Assembly (NCBI GenBank): GCA_013298695.1
Contig: JAAFIS010000001.1
Coordinates: forward strand, 310,001-374,000
Source: Betaproteobacteria bacterium
GTDB lineage: Bacteria > Pseudomonadota > Gammaproteobacteria > Burkholderiales > Casimicrobiaceae
DNA: 64,000 nucleotides
Reading direction: 5' to 3'
Part shown: positions 38,518-49,100 of the stretch, in pieces
Position numbering within the stretch: the first letter of the stretch is position 1
Layout of the letters: every line of letters starts with the position of its first letter
Position numbers and translations under genes: made by a program
The notes under the pieces: model-generated
Seen by the model: the letters and a program-made list of their open reading frames with translations, nothing else
Database searches by the model: none
Told to the model about the DNA's origin: nothing

Positions 38518-39726
38518 TCACCACGGAAACGAGAGTTTCCCCATGGTTATTGAGGGCACGCCGCGACCATCGCCAAAGTTCTCGCCGCCGCCTACCACCG
38601 TCTCGTTTGCGAGGATCGCGAATAGCACGGCTTCTTTTGCGTCGCCCAATATCCCAAGTTCGTCTGATTTCGCAAATCGTGTCGGCAGCAATTCTTGCAA
38701 CCAGCGCACGAGCAACGGGTTGTGCATCCCACCACCTGAGAGATACACGTTGAAATCGTGGATGTTGAGACGAGCCTGCGCAACGGCGGTGTGAATCGCC
38801 TCGGCAATCGTCTCAGCGCTAAACCGCGTGAGGGTGGAGAGTAAATCGTTCACTGACAAATTCTCAGTGCCGCTTACGCGCTGCGCCGCGCGTACGTAAT
38901 CAGCGCTGAAAAGCTCAGGCCCCGTAGTTTTTGGCACGGGTTTTGTAAAAAAAGCGTGCGCTTTCAATTCGCGCAACAGCGACGCGTTTACTGCGCCTTG
39001 GCTCGCAATCTCTGCATTTTTGTCGTAACTGCGATCCGGAAAAAACAATCGCGTGAACGTATCCAGGAGCGTGTTGCCGGGCCCGGTATCGGTGACAAAC
39101 ACCTTACGCGAATCAAGATCAGCAGGAAGAAACGTGAAATTCGCGACGCCGCCCATGTTCAGCATGATGCGGTTTTCGCCGCGTTGACTAAAGATGAAGT
39201 AATCGCCGTATACCGCGAGCGGCGCGCCTTCGCCACCAGCAGCCAAATGCTTCTGCCTGAAATCAGATAGGGTGATGATCCCAGTTTTTACGGCAATGTG
39301 ATCGCCGTCGCCGATTTGTAGAGTTGCGTTGGGGAACTTGTCCTGACCATGAATAAATTTCGGCGCGTGCATTACCGTTTGGCCATGAGACGCGATTAGG
39401 TCAACTTCGCTTGTTGCAATATTCCATTGCTTCAAACAAGCCAAAATCATCTGCGCATGCAGCACGCCGATCCATTCGTTCAGCAATGCGAGATGCTCAA
39501 AATTGATCGTTTTTTTCGCAAACACTTTGCGAATTTCAGCCTTGATATCGTCTGAATAGTCGACCGTTTTGAATTCGATGATACGAACTTTTGTGTCGCC
39601 GCCCGCGCCCGTTACGCCGCATAGCGCAACGTCTAAGCCATCGAGCGAAGTACCCGACATCAAACCGATGATTCGGCGCTCTGGCTTTTGCGCGATGCGG
39701 GCGAGTGAAGAAATGTTTTTATTCAT
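38518..39726 (-). CDS. anmK: Anhydro-N-acetylmuramic acid kinase
   Basis: AnmK (402 residues) phosphorylates and opens 1,6-anhydro-MurNAc released from peptidoglycan, giving MurNAc-6-phosphate for recycling. The family signature GLMSGTSLDGLDVAL is at 21-35; the LNMGGVANFTFLP and TDTGPGNTLLD blocks and the SGGGMHNPLL C-terminal motif are present. The usual YDKDG loop reads YDKNAE, a variation. Somewhat longer than the typical 365-385 residues. It sits with the exported amidase gene in the block between rpsQ and rplN. Usually anmK in betaproteobacteria is elsewhere (near tyrS or erpA). Confidence 0.93.
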   Translation of the reverse strand: MNKNISSLARIAQKPERRIIGLMSGTSLDGLDVALCGVTGAGGDTKVRIIEFKTVDYSDDIKAEIRKVFAKKTINFEHLALLNEWIGVLHAQMILACLKQWNIATSEVDLIASHGQTVMHAPKFIHGQDKFPNATLQIGDGDHIAVKTGIITLSDFRQKHLAAGGEGAPLAVYGDYFIFSQRGENRIMLNMGGVANFTFLPADLDSRKVFVTDTGPGNTLLDTFTRLFFPDRSYDKNAEIASQGAVNASLLRELKAHAFFTKPVPKTTGPELFSADYVRAAQRVSGTENLSVNDLLSTLTRFSAETIAEAIHTAVAQARLNIHDFNVYLSGGGMHNPLLVRWLQELLPTRFAKSDELGILGDAKEAVLFAILANETVVGGGENFGDGRGVPSITMGKLSFPW

Positions 39727-39825
39727 GAACGAGGGACGATTTCCGGAGGAAATTCCAAGTATTTTTTCGCGGTCTCGAAACTCAGCTCACGGCTGTTGCT
39801 GAAGTCTCTACATCACTTCTACGCT

Positions 39826-40440
39826 TTATTTTTGGGTAAACGCGAGGTTAATTCCCAGCCCCGCAAACGCTGCGGCAAACCCGCGACGCATCCAGTTTTG
39901 CACGCGCTTTGAATTCATCACAAACGCGCGGAACGCATGCGCAAGCAAGCCATAAACCACAAACACCGCAAATGTCATCGCCATGAAAACGCCGCTCAAT
40001 GCCAACATGTCGGCGAGCGCCGAGGTTGATTGCGGCGCGATAAATTGCGGCAGGAATGCGAGAAAGAAAATCGTGAGTTTCGGGTTGAGCAAATTGAGCA
40101 ACACCGCGCGAACCACAAGCTTGGTTGGGCTCAAGGATTTCGGTGTTTGCTCAAACGAAAAACTCGAACGATCTTTCCACGTTGCGTAGGCGAGGTAGAA
40201 GAGGTAGGCAACGCCCGCATACTTGAGCATGCTAAACGCGAGCGCGCTGGTGTGCATCACCGCTGCGAGCCCAAGGATCGTTGCAAGCAAATGCGGAACG
40301 ATGCCTAATGTGCATCCGAGCGCCGCCCACACGCTCGCACGTTTGCCTTGCATCAACCCGGTCGAAACGGTGAACACAGCGCCGGTGCCCGGAATCAAAA
40401 CAACGATTAACGACGTGATGAGAAATTCAATCGTGATCAT
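39826..40440 (-). CDS. LysE/RhtB family exporter
   Basis: A 204-residue, six-segment amino-acid exporter of the RhtB branch. It shows the family start with LIPGTGAVFTVSTGLMQGKRA, interrupted here as LIPGTGAVF and GLMQGKRA, the central YLFYLAYATWKDR and the LLNLLNPKLTIFFLAFLPQF motif. Substrate unknown. Follows the VOC gene by 63 bases on the same strand. It is only distantly related to the LysE protein at 2868-3533. Confidence 0.88.
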   Translation of the reverse strand: MITIEFLITSLIVVLIPGTGAVFTVSTGLMQGKRASVWAALGCTLGIVPHLLATILGLAAVMHTSALAFSMLKYAGVAYLFYLAYATWKDRSSFSFEQTPKSLSPTKLVVRAVLLNLLNPKLTIFFLAFLPQFIAPQSTSALADMLALSGVFMAMTFAVFVVYGLLAHAFRAFVMNSKRVQNWMRRGFAAAFAGLGINLAFTQK

Positions 40441-40503
40441 TTCACTGACCTTACATTAAGAGTCACACGACTGTACCAGCTTCGCAGCGCATCGAGCGAT
40501 ACA

Positions 40504-40908
40504 TTAGCTCTCTTTGTTTTTGTCGTCCCAAATCTTGGGCTCCCACAGCTCAAGTTTGTTGCCCTCTGGGTCCATGATCCAAGCGAATTTTCCGTTCTCG
40601 TGGAATTCCGGCCCTTTCAAGATCGCGATGCCAGCCGCTCGAAAATTTGCCAAAAGTCCATCCATGTCGTCAACGCGATAGTTGATCATGAAGCTAGCTT
40701 CACTCGGGCTAAACCAGTCCGTATCTTTTTGCGCGACGCTCCACACGGTAAGCCCGTCATCTTCGGCCGTATCCTCTGGCCACTTCAATATTGCAGCGCC
40801 GTACGCCTCGAGTTTGATTCCGAGGTGTGTTTCATACCATCCGGCCAACGCTTTGTGATCGCCTTTTGATTTAAAAAATATGCCACCAATTCCGGTAACG
40901 CGTGCCAT
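40504..40908 (-). CDS. VOC (glyoxalase/bleomycin-resistance fold) protein
   Basis: A 134-residue protein of the vicinal oxygen chelate fold: beta-alpha-beta-beta-beta halves with GIGGIFFKSKG and GWYETHLGI at the start and a C-terminal PEGNKLELWEP with the typical metal-site glutamate. The first metal ligand position is not clearly conserved, so catalysis is uncertain. Start at 40908 chosen because an AAGGGA site precedes it; an upstream extension would add 42 residues of unlikely sequence. It lies 70 bases after the AraC-type regulator on the same strand and may be its target. Confidence 0.8.
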   Translation of the reverse strand: MARVTGIGGIFFKSKGDHKALAGWYETHLGIKLEAYGAAILKWPEDTAEDDGLTVWSVAQKDTDWFSPSEASFMINYRVDDMDGLLANFRAAGIAILKGPEFHENGKFAWIMDPEGNKLELWEPKIWDDKNKES

Positions 40909-40978
40909 GGTTGATTCCCTTCTGATTCCTGTTGTGTTTTGCTGTGTTGACCCATCACTGAGCGCTGGCCGACCCGGT

Positions 40979-41926
40979 TTAAAAGGCGGCAGTTGACCTG
41001 AGTTTTTTGATCGGCAGACACAGATCAAGCTCAAAACGCGACCAATCGGTAGCGCGTTCTTTGTCTAAAAAAATCTCAAGTGCCGGAGCGTGTTCAGGTT
41101 CGTAGTCGCTCTGGATCAACCAGTCTCGGAATAAATAATCCCACCCGGTTGCGACTTTTCGGATGTCACCCGTCACTCGCGTAACGGCGTAACGCATGGC
41201 TGGCATGCTCATCGTCGCGATGACGCTTTCGCTTCCGCCTTCGATCGGCGTCGAGCCCGCGATGCACACCTCATAGCGGTAGAGATGTTTCGGTGTGACG
41301 TGCGGATCATCAATTGACATTCCAAAAAGCGTTCCGTCATAGAGCCTATTTTTCGAGCGCGACCATTCGATCAGCGTTGTCAGCGCCGCGAGCACTCGTT
41401 CTTGCTTAAAGGCGTCAACGATTCGGATGTAGGCGACGTGTCGCGCAGGCATGTCGAGCAGCCGGATCGGAAACGCGGCTCTTCTTTCTTCTTTGCTCAT
41501 GGGCAGAAGATATTCGTTCTTATCAAAGAGCTCTTTGCGAATCTTGCTTTTCTTGATCTCGCCGCTCTTTCGAAACTCACTTGGCGCTATCTCGTACTCG
41601 GCGCGGAAGGCGCGAGCGAAAGTTGCCGACGATGAAAAGCCGGAATCGAGAGCGATGTGGGTGATGTTGTGATCTGAGTAGCGCAAAAGTCGCGCCGCCT
41701 TTTCGAGTCGAAACCGACGCGTGAGATCGCTCACGGTTTCGCCCAATAGCAATCGAAATATTCGATGAAAGTGAAACTCAGAAAAGCAAGCGATCTTTGC
41801 CAGTTCGTCTAGCTTTACGGAGCGATCCATGTTGGCGCGCAGGAAATCGATGGCGCGGTTAATCCGGCGCTCATATTCTTGGTTTGCGGCGAGTGCGCTA
41901 AGGTGGGCGGGCGAATCGATAGACAT
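40979..41926 (-). CDS. AraC-family regulator with GyrI-like domain
   Basis: A 315-residue regulator. The AraC double helix-turn-helix is N-terminal (about 18-120, with ACFSEFHFHRIFRLLLGE and the second helix DSGFSSSATFARAFR); the rest (about 150-310) looks like the GyrI/Rob-type small-molecule binding fold, with the characteristic ARHVAYIRIVD and YEVCIAG strands. This arrangement is that of SoxS/Rob-like multidrug or stress regulators. It heads a run of minus-strand genes (VOC, LysE, AnmK) and could control them in response to a ligand. Confidence 0.85.
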   Translation of the reverse strand: MSIDSPAHLSALAANQEYERRINRAIDFLRANMDRSVKLDELAKIACFSEFHFHRIFRLLLGETVSDLTRRFRLEKAARLLRYSDHNITHIALDSGFSSSATFARAFRAEYEIAPSEFRKSGEIKKSKIRKELFDKNEYLLPMSKEERRAAFPIRLLDMPARHVAYIRIVDAFKQERVLAALTTLIEWSRSKNRLYDGTLFGMSIDDPHVTPKHLYRYEVCIAGSTPIEGGSESVIATMSMPAMRYAVTRVTGDIRKVATGWDYLFRDWLIQSDYEPEHAPALEIFLDKERATDWSRFELDLCLPIKKLRSTAAF

Positions 41927-42279
41927 TTGAGTCGCGACATTAGCAGCCGCAGGCGGGTCGCTATGCGTGTGCGGGCAGCGGCATCGCGATCAGCGTTGTA
42001 ATTAAATATGAAATATACGAGGCTATGCCCTTTTTTATTGGGCGAACGAATAGTTTAGTGACAAAAGCAAAATGCTACATAAATAGTCTTTGTGCCCTAT
42101 GAAATAGTTTATTGACGGAGTTTACCGTTACGGAGCGATGTCTAAATGCTGGTTCCATCGATTTCATTCGCAAACGCTAAACGCTTTCTCTTCGTTTAAC
42201 AACAGATCGAACGATCTGTTGTGTTGCTGCTGCCGCGTCGCGACAATCACGCGAAGACAAGGTTAATCGAGGGCAGTTC
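41927..42279. other. Divergent intergenic region, AraC gene / kelch gene
   Basis: No gene. AT-rich, with one copy of the dispersed palindrome (42027-42045) and two near-direct repeats reading AATAGTTTAGTGAC (about 42049) and AATAGTTTATTGAC (about 42103). These could be regulator sites for either gene. No confident promoter hexamers. Confidence 0.45.
42027..42045. repeat. Dispersed CGCCCAATT palindrome, diverged left arm
   Basis: GCCCTTTTTTATTGGGCGA: intact right arm, T-rich centre. It is in the AraC/kelch divergent spacer. Confidence 0.55.
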
Positions 42280-45200
42280 ATGAATTTAACTGGGTTACGC
42301 GGCGCACGGCTCGCGATGGGGTGTGCTGTGATGACATTGTGTGTCGTGAGCGCACAGTTCGCGTCACTTGCCAGCGCCGCCACGGTCGCAGCCGCTGCGC
42401 CGCTCACCACCGCACGCTCAAATCACAGCGCCACGCAAATGACGAACGGAAAACTCCTCGTGGTCGGTGGGCAAAACGGCTCGCCTGCCGCCGCCACGCC
42501 GCTTTCAAGCGTGGAGACTTACGATCCCTTCGCCAACGCCTGGAGCGCGGGCGCAGCGCTTGCATCGGCGCGCAGCGATCACACGGCGACCTTGCTTGAT
42601 AACGGTCGCGTGCTCGTGGTCGGCGGTCGCAGCGCGAGTGGCAACGCCGCGCTCAATACTGCGCAGCTCTACGATTCCTCCACGAACACGTGGATTAACG
42701 CAGGCAACTTAAGCGCCGCGCGTTCACGCCACACGGCGACGCGCCTTCGCAACGGCAAAGTGCTTGTGATCGGTGGACAACACAACGGCGCGACGCTTTC
42801 CAGTGCCGAAATTTATGATCCGGCAACCAACGCGTGGACAAGCGCCGCCTCGATGGCCACCGCGCGTGAGCGCCACACCGCCACCGCCGCTGCAGTTGGC
42901 ATTGGCGATGACGTCTGGGTGATTGGCGGCACCAATACGAACAACGCGCTTCTCAATTCCATCGAGCGATACAGCGCATCCACCAATTCATGGTTCACTT
43001 TCAGCGCCACGCTCAACGACGCGCGGCATTCGCACACGGCCACGGCACTCACCAACGGCGATATCGTGATCGCGGGCGGCAACACGCTGGTGATCAGTGG
43101 CTTCAACGTTTCCCCTGACTCGCTGCAAAGCGTTGAAGTGTTGCGCGCGCTTACGGTCACGGTCGAGCGTCTCGCAGACATGCGCTACGAACGAAGCCAA
43201 CACAGCGCGACGCTGTTGCCCTCCGGCCGCGTCATGGTGATGGGCGGTGTGCGCGACACAACAACGCCGCAGTATTTGACAAACGTTGAAACTTACGATG
43301 CCGCTAGTGACACATGGACTGAAGATCCCGCAATGGGCAACGCTCGCGCGGCGCACACGTCCACACTCCTGCCCACCGGCGCGCTGCTCGCCGTCGGCGG
43401 GCGAACAGGTGCGAATGCGGTTGCCGAAACCACAACGATGGCGCGAATGGCAACGTATAGCTCAACGCTTTCGAGCGGGGGAAGTTGCGGTGAACGTGTT
43501 CAAGCGGCAACGACGTTGCTTGCAGATGGTCGCGTCTTGATTACTGGCGGGGCACGGTCGGGCGGCGTGCTGAGTGACGCCTTCATTTTCAATCCCAGTA
43601 CGCAAGCCTGCGCTGCGGTATCGCCAATGCCATTTGCGCGCCGCTCGCACACCCTGACCTTGCTGCCATCGGGCAAAGTGCTCGCGGTGGGTGGATTTGC
43701 CTCAGATAACGTTACGCCCACAGCGACGTCCGCACTGTATGACCCAAGCGTGGGCGTGGGCGGCACGTGGACGTCACTTCCCGCGCTTCCCCAAACCAAT
43801 GCGGGCCATACGGCGACATTACTTCCCGACGGGCGCGTGCTCGTTTTCGGTGGTCGTAACTTTGATGCGTTCACCAGCGATTTAATCCAATACTTTGATC
43901 CGGCAACCAGCGCGTGGTCAACGGTGCCTGCCGGTGGCTCAGTAGGCGTCGTGCGTGCGTCAACGTTACTGCCCGATGGGCGCGTTTTTTTCACCTCCGG
44001 CGGAGACGCCGAGGACTGCCAATCTGTCCAGCCAGCGCTCGTGCTCAATCCGGCGACCAACGCAATCAACGCCGTGACCAGCGCCGTGCTGCGTTGTTAT
44101 GCAACGGCTACGTTGCTCGCAAACGGTAAGGTGTTGATCGTGGGCGGGCGCAACTCCACAGGCCAGTTTTTGGCCAACGCAGAAGTTTTCGATCCTGCAA
44201 CGCAAACATCGACGCTCACGCCCGCTCTCTCAAGGCAGCGCTACGTTCACACCGCAACGCTGCTCGCCTCGGGCGAAGTGCTCGTGGCTGGTGGGACGTT
44301 TGCCCGTAGCACAACCGAAATCTACGATCCGATAAGTAACACGTGGCGCGCAGGCCCAGCGCTGCAAGTCGCGCGACGTTTATCCGTGTCGGTCGCGCAT
44401 CCGAGCGGTAAAGCCATTTTGCTATTGGGTGCCGACGCAGGTGCAGGCGCATCAGAAAGCATCGGCGTTACCCCGTTGCCAAACCTCGCGCTCACACCTA
44501 CGTTGAACGCACCGACCGCAGCGCTCACGAGTCGCACCGAAACCAATTTCACTGGCAACGCTTTCCGCCCTTCTCGTGAATCAAGCGGTGGCAACACCTC
44601 GCAATCGGCGAGCAACGCGCCTGTGTTTGAAATTCAGCGCGTCGATAACGGGCAGAGACGCTTCTTTACGCAGAGCAGCGGTGTCCTTTCCCCAACGCTG
44701 TTTTCAGACACCGCGTACACCGCGAGCGCTGATTCGCTCGTAGGCTTTCCGCGCGGGCATGCGTTCGTGCGCGCGTGGGTGAACGGCGTGCCGAGTGAAG
44801 CGAAGAGCGTGCTCGTTGCCACCACGCCCGATGCGCCCGCCGCGCCGACCGCTACGGTCACGTCGATTACATCCGCCACGGTGACGTTTAGCAACGCCGA
44901 GTTTTTCAACGGCGGCAGCGCGATCACGAAACTTGGCGTAGACACTGAAACAGGCGTATCGGTCGGCTCATGCAACGTGCCGTGCGGCAGCGTTTCGCTC
45001 ACCGGCCTCACGCCAGGCACAACGTATCGCTTCCGCGCCTTCGCAACCAATACCTTAGGCGAAGGCGGCCGCTCGCCGTTGAGCAACAGCATCACGTTGC
45101 CCACGCGGGGCAGCACGACCACGGTGGTGTCGTCGCTCAACCCGTCGATACAAGGCCAAGCCGTAATGTTCACTGCAACAGTGTCCGTTGCTGGCGGCGC

Positions 45201-45777
45201 GCCACTTGTAGGCGGCGGCACGATGCTGTTTCGCGCCGAAAGTAACGTGATCGCCGGGTGTAGCGCGGTTCCGGTGACGATCGTGAACGGAAACAATGTC
45301 GCGAGTTGTACGAGCGCTTCGTTTGCAACGAACGTACAAAACTACAACATCAGCGCCACATTCAGCGGCGACGCGCAAACCTCGTTTAGCAATGGGCAAG
45401 TCGTGCAAACTGTTGCCACACCGCCGTCGCTCAACATTGATGCGAGCACCGCAAACGGCACCGCGAACGACGCCGCGACCGACGGCCTGATGATCCTGCG
45501 CCTGATCGCCGGGTTCACGGGCGATGCCATCACCAACGGCGCGATGCACGCCACGGCAACTCGCACGCCGCAAGACGCGCGGCTGTTCCTTGACAACATC
45601 CGCGCCGCGCTCGACGTCAACGGCGACGGTCGGATCGACGCCGCAAACGATGGTTTGCTGATCGTGCGCTACATGCGCGGCCTGCGGTTAGCGACGGGAT
45701 TGTTTACCGGCATCGATATCGGCGCGGTGATGACGACGGCGCAGATTGAGGCGTATTTGCAGCTGATGATGCCGTGA
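42280..45777 (+). CDS. Large exported kelch-repeat protein with C-terminal dockerin-like module
   Basis: A 1165-residue exported protein. Signal peptide about 1-33 (hydrophobic core then LASAATVAA). Residues about 42-750 are kelch-type repeats, each around 50 residues, with motifs such as ARSxHTATLLxNGxVLVVGG and YDPATNAWT, enough for two beta-propellers. Then a fibronectin-III-like domain (about 855-945), an Ig-like domain (about 945-1045) and the dockerin-like module (1050-1165; LDVNGDGRIDAANDG, IVRYMRG, end LQLMMP). A GAGGG-like site precedes the ATG. Kelch propellers bind proteins or sugars; here an extracellular binding/structural role is likely, but the partner is unknown. Confidence 0.78.
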   Translation: MNLTGLRGARLAMGCAVMTLCVVSAQFASLASAATVAAAAPLTTARSNHSATQMTNGKLLVVGGQNGSPAAATPLSSVETYDPFANAWSAGAALASARSDHTATLLDNGRVLVVGGRSASGNAALNTAQLYDSSTNTWINAGNLSAARSRHTATRLRNGKVLVIGGQHNGATLSSAEIYDPATNAWTSAASMATARERHTATAAAVGIGDDVWVIGGTNTNNALLNSIERYSASTNSWFTFSATLNDARHSHTATALTNGDIVIAGGNTLVISGFNVSPDSLQSVEVLRALTVTVERLADMRYERSQHSATLLPSGRVMVMGGVRDTTTPQYLTNVETYDAASDTWTEDPAMGNARAAHTSTLLPTGALLAVGGRTGANAVAETTTMARMATYSSTLSSGGSCGERVQAATTLLADGRVLITGGARSGGVLSDAFIFNPSTQACAAVSPMPFARRSHTLTLLPSGKVLAVGGFASDNVTPTATSALYDPSVGVGGTWTSLPALPQTNAGHTATLLPDGRVLVFGGRNFDAFTSDLIQYFDPATSAWSTVPAGGSVGVVRASTLLPDGRVFFTSGGDAEDCQSVQPALVLNPATNAINAVTSAVLRCYATATLLANGKVLIVGGRNSTGQFLANAEVFDPATQTSTLTPALSRQRYVHTATLLASGEVLVAGGTFARSTTEIYDPISNTWRAGPALQVARRLSVSVAHPSGKAILLLGADAGAGASESIGVTPLPNLALTPTLNAPTAALTSRTETNFTGNAFRPSRESSGGNTSQSASNAPVFEIQRVDNGQRRFFTQSSGVLSPTLFSDTAYTASADSLVGFPRGHAFVRAWVNGVPSEAKSVLVATTPDAPAAPTATVTSITSATVTFSNAEFFNGGSAITKLGVDTETGVSVGSCNVPCGSVSLTGLTPGTTYRFRAFATNTLGEGGRSPLSNSITLPTRGSTTTVVSSLNPSIQGQAVMFTATVSVAGGAPLVGGGTMLFRAESNVIAGCSAVPVTIVNGNNVASCTSASFATNVQNYNISATFSGDAQTSFSNGQVVQTVATPPSLNIDASTANGTANDAATDGLMILRLIAGFTGDAITNGAMHATATRTPQDARLFLDNIRAALDVNGDGRIDAANDGLLIVRYMRGLRLATGLFTGIDIGAVMTTAQIEAYLQLMMP
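45427..45774 (+). other. Dockerin-like C-terminal module (copy 2)
   Basis: Residues 1050-1165 of the kelch protein. NIDASTANG...ATDGLMILRLIAG then LDVNGDGRIDAANDG and LLIVRYMRG, end LQLMMP. The second Ca-binding loop (D-V-N-G-D-G-R-I-D) is the most canonical of the three copies. Confidence 0.75.
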
Positions 45778-46124
45778 TGCAGGAATTGTGGTTTCCATGG
45801 GCTCATGGTTCGACAAGCTCCACACTCACATCCGTTCGTGGTGAGCTTGTCGAACCATGAACCCACTTCAAAACAAATCGAACCGTTTCACGAATTAATA
45901 TTTACTACTAAAAGCCAAATTTGATTGGGGCAACCACGAAATTTCATTAATTTTCGATAAATTATGAAAAGTACGTTATCGCCCAATAAACGCGAGCGAA
46001 CAGAGTAATAGCCAAAAGCGCTTGCGTGAGACGAATATGGAAACACTTAGGGCGTCATGACGCATTCGCTTTTAGAGACCGCTACGCGCGCGTCCCCCAT
46101 TTTTTTGTACGAGGAAGTTCTACG
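45778..46124. other. Intergenic region, kelch gene / RCC1 gene
   Basis: No gene. Contains the inverted repeat at 45801-45865, a diverged copy of the dispersed palindrome (GCCAAATTTGATTGGGGC, 45914-45931) and a half copy (TATCGCCCAATAAACG, about 45977). The stretch 45890-45975 is very AT-rich and could hold the promoter of the RCC1 gene. Confidence 0.5.
45801..45865. repeat. Inverted repeat of the TTCGACAAGCTC type
   Basis: GCTCATGGTTCGACAAGCTC (45801-45820) is inverted as GTGAGCTTGTCGAACCATGA (about 45841-45860). The spacer includes CCGTTCGTG. This unit belongs to the same family as the repeats at 49559-49860. Sequences of this type are common intergenic repeats in proteobacteria. Confidence 0.8.
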
Positions 46125-49100
46125 ATGATCCGATTCTTGTTGACGCGTTTGCTGGCCGCGTTCATCGCTTTTGAAGGTGCGGGCAAACGCTTCCGCGCGG
46201 GGCGCTCTGCGCTTGCTGCGCGGACACACGGAGCGCTTGCTGCGCGGTCATACGGAGCGCTTGCTGCGCTCTTGCTAGGGGCGTTGTCGCTAGGGTCGTT
46301 GCCGCCCGCACATGCGGGGCCGCTGATGATGGATGAACCGGCCTCGCAGTTAGCCATTAACACTTACACGAACTGCGCAGCCATGGCCAACGGAGGCGTT
46401 CGCTGTTGGGGGCAGGGGAGTTCGGGGTCGGCGTTTGTTAACTCGAATACACCCATCGATATGCCGCTGCTGGGCGCGGATGTGATCCGTGTTTCGGCAG
46501 TCGCGAGTTCTGCTGCGGGAGGTATGTATGCCTGCGCACTCAAACCCAATGGCAATGGCAGCAGTGTGAAATGCGCGCAGAGCAACATTGCCGCTCCAAC
46601 CGATGCGACGGAGTTCGGCACCGACGTCGTCGACATCGTTGCGCGCGATAACTCTCGCTGTGCGCTGAAAAGCAACGGCAAAGTGTTTTGCACGGGCACC
46701 ACGCTTACGCAAGGGGAAATCACGATGCCCAACGGCGAATTCGCGGTTCAAGTGAGCTCCGACTCGGTGTCTGCCTGCGCGCGCACGACGCTCGGGCGCG
46801 TTTACTGCTGGGGAATAAACGATTTTGGGCAATTGGGCAACGGCACAACGATCAACTCCAGCACGCCCGTATTGACCTTGCTGCCCGCTGATTTCGTTGC
46901 CACTTCCGTCGGGGTTTCTAGGCAACATGCCTGTGCGGTGAGCACCGCCGGGCGCACGATGTGCTGGGGGAGCAATTACAACGGTGAACTTGGTAACGGC
47001 ACTACCTCTAACTTTCTGAATCCAACCCCCGGTGATGTGCTGACACTGGCAAGCGGTGCTCGTGAAATCGTGGCTTTTAGCGTCACGTTTAACGTTCAAA
47101 GCTGTGCGTGGGGCGAAGCAGGTGGCGTGAAGTGTTGGGGGAGCAATCAATTTGCGTCGCTCGGAGATGGTTCAACAGAACCTTCTGCGCTGCCAGTGAA
47201 CGTGACCGGCCTCTCCAGCGGCATCGTCGGGCTCAGTGGCAGCATTGGCGGGATTTGCGCGCTGGGAAAGTTCGGCGAAGCCTCGTGTTGGGGAGCTGGG
47301 ACTGCGGGAGGGAACGGCAATGGCGATGACAACTTTTCGAAGGCGCGCACCCCCGTGGCCGTTAACCGCGTGGCGCGCGGCGCAAAGGGCGTTGCTGCTG
47401 GCAATTTTCAAACCTGCGCAACCACGCCCGGCGGCGGCGTGAAATGCTGGGGCTCGGATTCGGCATCGTCGCCGACATCATCATTGCCGCGAGATGTCGT
47501 CGGTGCGACGGCAAAGATTTCGCAAGTGAGCGCGGGCGCGCTGGCGGCGTGTGCAGTCACCTTTAGCGGCGGCGTGAAGTGTTGGGGCGACGGCAACGCC
47601 GGTGCGCTCGGCAACAATCTAGCCACCAACTCGGCGTCTGCCGTGGATGTGGTGGATGGTGCGGGTTTGCTCGCAAATGTGAAGCAAGTGCGCGCAACAA
47701 ACCGAGCCGCGTGCGCACTGTTAAACGACAACAGCGTGCGCTGCTGGGGCGCTAATAACGCGGGTAACGGCGGCGGTATTTTGGGCGTCGATCCCGCCAG
47801 CGTCGCGCAAAGTAACGTCGCTTACGCAACGCCAGTGAATTTCAATTTGCCAGCGGGGGAAACGGTGGTTGATCTGGTGACCTCAACCAGCCCAGCGAGT
47901 GCGTGCGCAATCACCAGCGCGGGCGGTTTGCGTTGCTGGGGCGGAAATCTGAGCGGGCAGCTGGGTAATGGCAGCACGGCCACCGCGGTGTGGCAGCCGG
48001 TCGTGCCCACAGGCCTTGGCAGCGGCGTGAGCACGGTGGCGCTCGGTTTCAACCATGCGTGTGCGCTCAAAACGGATGGCCGCGTGTTTTGCTGGGGCAG
48101 CAATTCCAATGGGCAATTGGGCGACGGCACCACGTCCACCACGTTAGTCACCACACCGCCCACCACGCCGGTGAATTTCGGCCCGGGCGTCACGGCAACT
48201 GCGATTGCGGCGGGCGGGAGCACAAGCTGCGCGCTGCTTTCCACCGGGAATGTGGCGTGTTGGGGCGCAAATATCGATGGAAATTTGGGCGACGGCACGC
48301 TGACGGGTCGGCCCACGCCCGGTCTTGTGAACCTGATCGGTCCGGCGCGCCCGGTGAGTGTTACGGTGAGCCTTTTTCATGCTTGCGCCTTGATGAGCGA
48401 TGCGGGCTTGCAATGCTGGGGCCGCAATCACCTTGGCCAGCTCGGCAATAACACCACGGCGGCATCGCAAGCGACACCGGTGGACGTGTTGCCGCTTGGG
48501 CAATCGTTGGTGTTCAACGCGCCGAAATCGTTAAAGATGAATGTGGCAACGCCGCTTACCGCGACGACATCGAGCGGCTTGCCGGTGTCGTTTGATACGT
48601 GGACGCCGCAAACGTGTACGGTGAGCGGCAACACAACGAGCGGCTTCACGGTAACGGCGACGGCGCCTGTGCTCTGCGGCATTCGCGCATCGCAAGCGGG
48701 CAATGTTTCCGCGCCAGGCGGGCAATTCACCCGCGCGCCCGCAGCGATGGCGATTGTGCCGATCACGGATGCGGATTGCGGCAGCGCGAATGGCGTGTTG
48801 GCAAACGTTGCGCCCACGGCGAATTTGTGCGCCAGCGGCACGGCAAGCACGGTAAGCGTAGGAGATGGTTTTGAATGGTTTTGCCAAAGTACAGCCGCGC
48901 CGGCCACTCACGCTGCCGCCGTATGCAAAGCGCCGTTTGCGCGATTGAACGTAGACGCGAGCGATGCGGCTTCGCGATATGTAGCGGGGAACGACGGCAT
49001 CATGCTGCTTCGCTATTTGTTTGGATTCCGCGGCAATGCGCTCACACAAAACGGCGCGCTGATCGGCGCGGGCGCGGTGAGAAATGCCGCCGCGTTGATC

